This document shows, piece after piece, positions 57,348 through 64,000 of a stretch of DNA of 64,000 nucleotides (within the stretch, counting starts at the first letter, position 1; the number at the start of each line of letters is the position of its first letter). The notes under the pieces were generated by a model. It worked only from the letters and a program-made list of their open reading frames with translations, was not told the DNA's origin and ran no database searches. The DNA is taken from contig CM041465.1 of the NCBI GenBank assembly GCA_023213395.1, positions 21,514,001 through 21,578,000 on the forward strand, written 5' to 3'. The position numbers and the translations under genes were made by a program. The DNA comes from Cycas panzhihuaensis. Lineage: Eukaryota; Cycadophyta.

Positions 57348-57352
57348 GAGGT
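57348..57352. repeat. Gyp-B target-site duplication, right
   Basis: GAGGT, matching 40503-40507. Confidence 0.9.
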
Positions 57353-58497
57353 CCGTGGATACTACGTCACTAGATCTCCTTACTATGACTAACTACACCT
57401 TAGATCCCTATCGATCGATGAGATGGGATAGTGATGAGGAGGCAGGAGTGGCAGGGGCTGCCCCTGGAGATGATGACAGCAGTGATAGGGGAGATGGGGC
57501 TGGCCTATCACGAGCTATAGAGGAGGCTAGTCCATCAGGGACTACCGAGGAGATGAGGGGACCTATGACATGAGCTCAGAGATTGAGGATCATGGAGAGA
57601 CCTAGGGGGACAGCTCCACTAGTAGAGGGAGGGACGTAGGCTCTAGCAGTGGAGGCAGTTGTAGAGGAGGTGCTAGAGGAGGAGGCACCAGCAGCTAGTG
57701 GAGTGCCAAGGGTAGAGGCCATCACACAAGCGGAGGAGCCGATAGCTGCAGTAGGTGAGGCCTTACTTTCCTCATTGTTTGATAGCCAGATGCCCACATG
57801 CTTTGATTTCGTTTCAGTTTGGTATGTGGCTGGATATATATACTGACATATGGCATGTTGGGTTTGCAAGTACCACAGAGATCCAGCAGTTGGTGGAGGC
57901 TATGGTGAGGGAGATGTTCCCTCAGGTATACGTAGAGGGGAAGCCACCTATCTAGGTTGAGGATGCACCCAGATCAGCCAGTGCCCATATGGAATCATTC
58001 ACCCCATTGGCAAGGGTGAGGGATATATGGGCTATAGAGTCCCAGGAGCATGTGGCATTCAGGGGATGACTGCAGTGAGAGTTGGACGAGACTCAGGGTG
58101 AGCGAGACGCATTGCAGAGTCACGTGTAGCCATTGGAGGCTCAGGGAGGAGTAGGCAAAGATGCAGAGGGCAGGATACAGATGGCAATCCTAGAGGATCA
58201 TCTCCGCGGGATAGAGGAGAAGTTCTGGAGCATGGAGGAGATACTTCGAGGTGTAGAGGGTGAGAGAGATCGTATCTAGGCTCGATGCGATCAACTGGTG
58301 GATCAGGTGGCATCGAGGTCGAGCCAAAGCAGGACACATACCTACACAATGGTGATGACACCGAAGAGGCCATGTGATGAGGGGAGTAAAGCAAGGAACT
58401 CCCAAAGGCTACGGAGGAGCCTAGGAGGCATGTGGTTCCCAAGAGAGGGATCACACCGACTAGGAGGTGACACCCCCAGAGAGGGGCAACAGTAGGG
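57353..58497 (+). pseudogene. Gyp-D antisense PMD-like gene, second part
   Basis: Continuation of 39757-40507 after the Gyp-B insertion: alignment with Gyp-B at about 45985 picks up exactly where the left part stops. It has SLDLLTMTNYTLDPYR, an acidic linker (WDSDEEAGVAG, PGDDDSSDRGDG) and EVLEEEAPAA. A likely intron of about 116 bp follows, donor GTAG/GTGAGG at 57755 and acceptor TTTGCAAG at 57870. Then a charged tail: TEIQQLVEAMVREMFPQVYV, RVRDIWAIESQEH, ERDALQSHV, EGERDRI. Ends near 58495 (stop TAG). Five or more stops at former CAG, CGA or similar codons. Confidence 0.72.
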
Positions 58498-59265
58498 TAT
58501 GATGTAGCTTAGGATGTGATGAGGGAAAGCACGGGCCTCTAGGTGGTCATAATGTAGAGACATATGATTGTACCCCCCTGCAAGGACACCATCTTCCCAT
58601 GGATGATATACTATCATTTGTATATTATGAGGATTGATTTTTTGTATATAGACGGGGTAATTGGTACCCCATTTGACGTATGAGATGGTGTTTGTGGTAT
58701 ACACTATAATGGATGCATAATGGATATGTATGTTTATGATGTTTTAGTCTTGGTGTGTACATATGAGAGTATATGTATGTAAGTGTGAGTATGCATGGAT
58801 GCATGATGATGTAGCAGGTGATGTTTTAACTATCGCCTAGCTAGAGTTATGCTTGTTTTTGATGTGGATGTGATGTATTATTTATTATGAGCTGGACACA
58901 TATTTCCTTTCATGCAGGACCATATCTCTAGCGGGGACGCACATGATCACTATGAGTAGTAGCGAAGGATATGCGCAAGGCCAAGAGACAGGGTGACATG
59001 CATGTCCACATGGCAGCATAGCTATATATGCAAAGGAAATAGCGATGGGAGGGAGTGACGACACCCCAAGAGTCACCCTAATTGGGGGATGCCCAAATAG
59101 GAAGGCGAGGTTCCTAAGAAAGAGGGAACAAGGGTCCTATAGGAGGAACCAAAAAGAATGAGGACCTAAGCTATCCATTCCACCTAAGGCTAGGGGGAAT
59201 GCGAACAAGCTTAGGGTGGTAGTTTAGGCTCATTTCAAAGCGTGGCGAAGGAATCACTGAGAGGA
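58498..59265. other. Spacer between antisense gene and integrase, Gyp-D
   Basis: Non-coding, matching 47132-47799 in Gyp-B. It contains TTTCCTTTCATGCAG near 58906-58920, which resembles a plus-strand splice acceptor, and the conserved GGGGGATGCCCAAATAGGAAG block. Nothing else recognised. Confidence 0.55.
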
Positions 59266-60660
59266 TCACACATAAAATTTCTTGAGGAATTTTCTGTTGA
59301 CTGCCTTCTCAAATTCCAGGCCTTCCAAGGTGGAAATCCTATAAGCGTCGTTATCAAGGCTCTCGAGAATGACGAAGGGATCGATCCATTTGGGCCCAAA
59401 TTTGGTTAAGCGATTATGGAGATATGCCAGCTTGAGGACGTAGTCCCCAGGGTATAAAGGACAGGTATGAAGATGTTTGTCGTAAGTCCTTTGTGAGCAG
59501 TCTTTCGAAGCGAGGTTTGCTTGGTAAGCCACTAAACGTCTCTCGTCCAGAGCCTCGAGGTCTAAGAGGTGAGCCTGACGGATAGACTTCTTATCAATAA
59601 GACTTCTAAGGGAGACTCGTAGAGAGGGGATCTCCACCTCCAGTGGGAGTACTGCCTCGGTTCCATAGACTAAGGAGAATGGTATCATTCCAGTAGCTGT
59701 ATGGATAGAAGTATGATATACCCATAGGGGGGAAGGGAGCTGAATATGCCAATCTCTTTGAGATTACATGACAGCTTTCTTTAGAATGTTAATAAGGGTC
59801 TTATTGAATGATTCAACTTATCCATTTGCTTGAGGGTAATAAGGAGACAAGGTCTTATGAGAAATCTTGAACTTCTCATAAAGCACATCCATCTCCTTGT
59901 TACAAAAGGGGGTTCCATTATCTGTGATCAAGACGTCTAGGATCTCGAAACGATAAATGATGTGCTGGTAGATGAAGGTGGCTATCATCTTGCCAGGCGT
60001 AGTAGACAGAGGGATTGCCTCTGGCCATTTTGTGAAATACTCCATGGCAGTTAAGATATACTTGTGCTACAATGAAGAAGGTGGTGATATGGCACCAATG
60101 AGGTCTAGACCCCATTGAGCAAAGGGCCATGGAGATACAATAGGATGGAGGGCCTCGAAAGGCATGTGAGAGATTTTGGTGTGCTTTTGGCATTGTCAAC
60201 ATCTTAGGGCATAGGCATGGGCATCCTTGAAAAGGGATGGCCAATAATAGCCCATGCAGAGGATCCTTTGGGCCATGGATTGGCCCCCAAAGTGGCCCCT
60301 ACAAATGCCATGATGGCATTTGTGGAGTATCTAGTCTGCTTCGTCTGAAGTGACATAGCAAAAAAGGATCCCATCAAAGGATCTTTTATACAACACTTCA
60401 TCTATGAGGAAGTATTGTCTAGCAGTGGCGCGGATGTGCAACCTGACTTTGTTACTGGCTTCAGGGCGATATTGTTGTTAAGTGAGATACCGCACAATGT
60501 CACCATACCACTCGCTATCGGCGAGCGGATGAGGAGAGGTGCCCTGGATGGTCAGGATAGACTCATCAGGGAGAGAGTCATTAATAGGAATGTCGTATGT
60601 GTTAGGAATGGGGGCATTGGCTAGTTACTCTGCCACTATCATTCCCTTCTTCAATTTCAT
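59266..60660 (-). pseudogene. Gyp-D integrase
   Basis: C-terminal part at 59266-59688 in one frame: FSLVYGTEAVLPLEVEIPSL, RRLVAYQANLASKDCSQRTY, LYPGDYVLKLAYLHNRLTKF and LEGLEFEKAVNRKFLKKFY. Core at about 59765-60160 with TKWPEAIPL, TDNGTPFCNKEM and PYYPQANG; the first acidic residue and final Glu fall in neighbouring frames. Zinc finger near 60200-60400. Tether at about 60404-60660. Stops near 59760, 59820 and 60200. Confidence 0.9.
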
Positions 60661-62079
60661 GTTAATGATTTAAAGGTCGAACTCTTGGAGTAGGACGGCC
60701 CAATGACCAGTCCTACCAGTCAAGTTCGAATGAGTAAGTAAGAAGCGCAAGGGATCAGATAGGATGATCACCTTGGTGGTGTTTCCAAACAAATAATGTC
60801 TGAAATTCTTGGTCGCATGGACCAAGGAGAGACATTCCTTCTTAGCGGGGGGATAGTTAAGGTCAGCAGCCATGAGGGTGTGGCTGATGAAATAGATCGC
60901 TCTCTCAATCCCTGAATCATCCTCTTGTGTGAGCATTGCACCTAAGGATTCATCGGTTGCCGAGGTATACAAGATGAAGGGCCTATCAAAGTAAGGAGGC
61001 GCCAATGTAGGAGCGGAAGTGAGGGCTTCCTTGAGTCCTTCGAAGGCTTGTTGGGTCTTAATTAACCAAACAAATGGGGCTCTTTTCTTCAATAGGTTGG
61101 TAAGGGGTTTGGAATTTATGGTGAAGTCTACCCAAAAATGCCTAAGGAAACTGAGCCTACCTAGAAATGACTTAATTTGTCATTGCATTCTAGGAAGTAG
61201 CATATCAAGGATTGCCTTGACTTTGTTAGGGTCAATCTAAATTCCTTGTTTTGATACAAGAAATCTAAGGAGTCTGCCAGAAGTAATGGCAAACACACAC
61301 TTGAGTGGGTTTAGGCTAACGTAATACTTGCGGCATCGCGTGAAGATAGCGTACAAGTCAAAAGGATGATGGGCCCTAACACATGAGAGACCCATCATGT
61401 CATCCATGAAGACCTCCAATGCGTTGTCGATGAGGTTATGGAAGATGAAATGCATCGCTCTTTGATAAGTAGCGCCTTTATTTTTAAGACCAAATGGCAT
61501 TGCCTTGTAGGCAAAGGTACCCCATGGGGTGGTGAAGGTTGTCTTGTGATGGTCTTCGGGACATATCTGGATCTGGTTGTAGCCAGAGAAGCTATCCATC
61601 AAGGACATAACTTCGAATCCAGCGGTTTGATCGATGATTTGATCGATAAAGAGGAGTGGGAAGTTATCTTTGGGACATGCATTGTTAATGTCGCGAAAAT
61701 CAATACATATCCAGATGGTCCCATTCTTCTTAGCAACAGGAACAATGTTGGATACCTATTTAGGGTAATCAATAAAAGTGATAAGTCCAGCATCCAACAG
61801 CTTCTTGACCTCCATCTTAACAGCAGCCGAGAGCTTAGGGTGAAGAGGACGCTACTTCTGGAGCATGGGACGGGCACTAGGAATGGTGGTGAGATTATGA
61901 GTGATAATGGATGGGTCAATTCCCTTCATGTCAGAATAATCCCATGCAAAGACATCCCAAAACTCCTGGAACAAAAGGGAGTACTTCCTTATCTCATCAG
62001 GAGAGCATTCCATCTTGACCTTAATGACCTTGCCAGGGGCCAAGACTATGTCTTGGCTTGCCCCCATACACATGGCATT
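60661..62079 (-). pseudogene. Gyp-D reverse transcriptase and RNase H
   Basis: RNase H at 60670-61092 (FDRPFILYTSATDESLGAML, YFISHTLMA, KKECLSLVHATKNF, PLRFLLTHSNLTGRTGHWA). RT at 61237-61608 with MSLMDSFSGYNQIQICPEDH, TPWGTFAYKAMPFGLKNKGA and catalytic FMDDMMGLS near 61405. Fingers and palm N-terminal region at about 61620-62073 (FSDMKGIDPSIITHNLTT-like). Stops near 61190, 61235 and 61755. Confidence 0.92.
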
Positions 62080-62850
62080 CCCCTCCTCAAAATGGAGAGG
62101 GGCAAGGTCAATGGGAAGAGATGCAATAGGGGATGGGATTAGGTCAGCCAGTGTGGACCTAATTGCGAGAATCTTCTAGTGGCCAAGCCTATGGTGACTA
62201 GAAAGAAAGTTAGGCACGGATCCCACTAAGTTCTCAAGTAGGGCTTTATCGTCTTCGAAGTAATCCACCCCATGGATGACCTTGCTTCGAATAGATGAAG
62301 GGCTAGAGGAAGTGGGGATGATAGGACCATGATGGTTGTCAGGTTGCCCAACCTCATCGGGAGACTCTAAGAGAGAGTCTCAAAGGGGCTCCTCGGAATG
62401 AGCAAAAGGGAGTTCCTTGAAGCCATCACTTGTAGGGGGTGATGAAGAGGAAGACCCAATGGCAGATGAGTCAATACGAGTGATGACTTGTGACATAGAA
62501 GAGTAGTTAGTCTCACCAATGAAAGTGGTTCTAGATGGGGACCTAGAATGGGATAAGTGCATCCTACTAGTATAGAGGAAAGAAACCAGGTGAAGGCAAT
62601 CCTCATCCTCGTCATAAGACTCATCATCACTAAACGAGGTGAGGTACCTGTAGCTCCCAACAACAATAGGAGCGAAGTGTGTGAGACTAAGAGAAGAAGA
62701 TGCAGGGTCTTCTTCGATGTGAGATGGATTGGGTATACTAATAGTGCAAGCTGAGGCATAAGTAGAAGGGCCTTGGCTTACTTGATTGACAAGGCGAGCT
62801 TGTTTAGTAGGTGGGCGCTCACGGGGAACAACCCTCATTCATTCATCATA
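62080..62850 (-). pseudogene. Gyp-D protease-RT linker
   Basis: Ser/acidic-rich region, best read at 62380-62838: VVPRERPPTKQARLVN, VGSYRYLTSFSDDESYDEDE and SPPTSDGFKELPFAHSEE. Matches 50557-51369 of Gyp-B. Unknown domain. Confidence 0.7.
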
Positions 62851-63620
62851 GATGAATTTAAGTTGCCCCCAGAGGGTTGAATACACGACTCTCATCTGGT
62901 CATGCCATGGTCGACCCAAGAGGAGATTATAGTTGACGTCAACGTCGAGAACTACAATGTCAGCTAGGACAGTCTTGCCCTCGAGAGTGAGTAGGATTGA
63001 GACAGATCTCAATGGGGTCTTTTCGCTACCGTTGTAGCCTTGGCATCGCTATGGAATAGGTTCCAAGGCAGAAATACCAAGCTCTTACATAACATGCAAG
63101 GGCATGGCATTCATGGAAGAACCGTTATCGATAACAGTCTTTCGCAGGGTACAATTAGGTGTATCAATGGTAATGGTGAATGGGAAGTTCCACTGGCATT
63201 CCCTTTCATGCGCAGGAGAAAGATCTTTAGGATCAAAAGAAATAATAGACTCATGACTTTGGGTGACACCCAAAGCGTGGACGAGCACGTCATTTGACCC
63301 TAAAACTTCCAAAAGGAGGGCTCGTTATTCTGGACAACTCCTCAAAACATCCATCAAGGACATTCCTACAGTGATGGTATGGAGCTCATCAATGATAGAG
63401 AAGGGCTTACCCTTTATAGTAGGTTGGGTAAGCGCCCTTCAAAAATTGTAACAACTAGGACACACGGGAATGGCCTTGGGAAAAAGAGGCATTTCCAGAG
63501 GAGGGTTCTTTAGAAGAGGATTGGAAGGAATAGAAGAAGAAGCACTAGCTGCTTCTTTGGTGGCTTGAGATCGAGTAAGGGCATATAAAGGAGTAGCCTC
63601 AAGCATTTGGATCACCTTCT
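62851..63620 (-). pseudogene. Gyp-D protease remnant
   Basis: Retropepsin segment at 63085-63312 with ISFDPKDLSPAHERECQWNF, FTITIDTPNCTLRKT and active site VIDNGSSMNAMPLHVM. Followed toward gag by sequence matching Gyp-B 51830-52100, with stops. Confidence 0.85.
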
Positions 63621-64000
63621 TTTCCTTATTCCAAGGTTACGAAGGTGATGGAATGCGTCAGTTAGGGGAACGCAAAGAAGAAGACGAATCCCGGGTGCCC
63701 TTCCCTTTATCGCGGGAAGGACGAGAATTTAGTGATCTTCCCCAGTTTCAGTTGTTTTTCGGTTGAGTGTTGTGATCACGTTCCCTATGTTTGGGGAACG
63801 AATCCTTATGGACCGGTTGGTCTAGATTAGGCCTTGAGGCTTATTTAGAGGAGGAGTCACGTCGAGGGGCATCCTTGGGATGCTGGGCCCTACAACGTGA
63901 GTCATCATGGAAGCACTCCCTTTGAATGGAACACCACTTCTTCTCAAGTGAAAAATCAAGTTTCCTTGCTTGAGAGGACTGGGCGCTACCATTCCTAGGG
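63621..64000 (-). pseudogene. Gyp-D gag C-terminal end, cut by window edge
   Basis: Nucleocapsid end of gag, homologous to 52150-52520 of Gyp-B and 5850-6190 of Gyp-A. It includes the basic RPSRDKGKGT-like stretch near 63700 and the CX2H...H...C knuckle near 63895-63940. The rest of gag, the primer site and the 5' LTR lie outside the window. Confidence 0.82.

Noticed and set aside
54639-64000. Tandem array reading: one LTR at 54639-57347 shared as 5' LTR of Gyp-B and 3' LTR of the element to its right
   Set aside because: The right side of this LTR lacks a polypurine tract, carries the GAGGT duplication, and continues the antisense gene broken at 40507. Nested insertion explains everything.

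Overview
This window looks like intergenic DNA from a large, repeat-rich plant nuclear genome. I see no host gene, no rRNA or tRNA gene, and no bacterial-type feature. Almost every base belongs to LTR retrotransposons that are nested, truncated or both. The plant assignment rests on a tRNA-iMet-like copia primer site, copia pol proteins of plant type, Ty3/gypsy pol proteins of the Tat/Ogre type, and a plant-mobile-domain (PMD) protein. I cannot tell angiosperm from gymnosperm. Every coding region carries stops or frameshifts, so these are dead copies.

Layout. 1-2721: 3' part of a copia element (Cop-1), cut inside its 3' LTR. 2722-11130: minus-strand Tat-like gypsy (Gyp-A) that keeps RNase H, RT, protease, gag, primer site and a 2.8 kb 5' LTR but has lost its integrase side. 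11131-14241: 3' end of a second copia of the Cop-1 family (Cop-2), a copia solo LTR with target duplication GTTGA, and unassigned AT-rich DNA. 14242-19009: a complete-ended but internally deleted copia (Cop-4, target duplication AGTGG) lying just ahead of an old copia of the Cop-1 family (Cop-3, 19015-22148). Cop-3 is in turn cut by the 3' LTR of Gyp-E (22149 onward). Gyp-E runs through its 3' accessory region to about 28740, where it joins the gag end of Gyp-F1 (to 31408). Gyp-F2, a plus-strand relative of F1, begins at 31409 with a 3.45 kb LTR and is interrupted at 34931 by Gyp-D. Gyp-D runs past the right edge and is itself split at 40507/57348 by Gyp-B.

Gyp-B (40508-57347, 16,840 bp, target duplication GAGGT) is the reference copy of the gypsy family. 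On the minus strand its order is 5' LTR, primer site, gag, protease, Ser/acidic linker, RT, RNase H, integrase, spacer, accessory region, polypurine tract, 3' LTR. The accessory region is the notable part. A second, archaeal-type RNase H (aRNH) lies about 0.4 kb inside the 3' LTR, on the same strand as pol. Between it and the integrase is a gene on the opposite strand, with its own TATATAA box, a 5'-UTR intron of about 470 bp, a PMD-like domain, an acidic linker, a second short intron and a probable coiled-coil tail. Copies in Gyp-B, Gyp-D and Gyp-E share this plan.

In an active ancestor, gag-pol would have made the particle, cDNA and integration enzymes. The antisense gene would have been transcribed independently from inside the element. 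Its introns survive because the sense genomic RNA is not spliced at antisense sites. Its function is unknown. Insertion order read from the breaks: F1 is older than F2, F2 than D, D than B; Cop-3 is older than Cop-4 and Gyp-E; Cop-2 is older than Gyp-A and probably older than the solo LTR.
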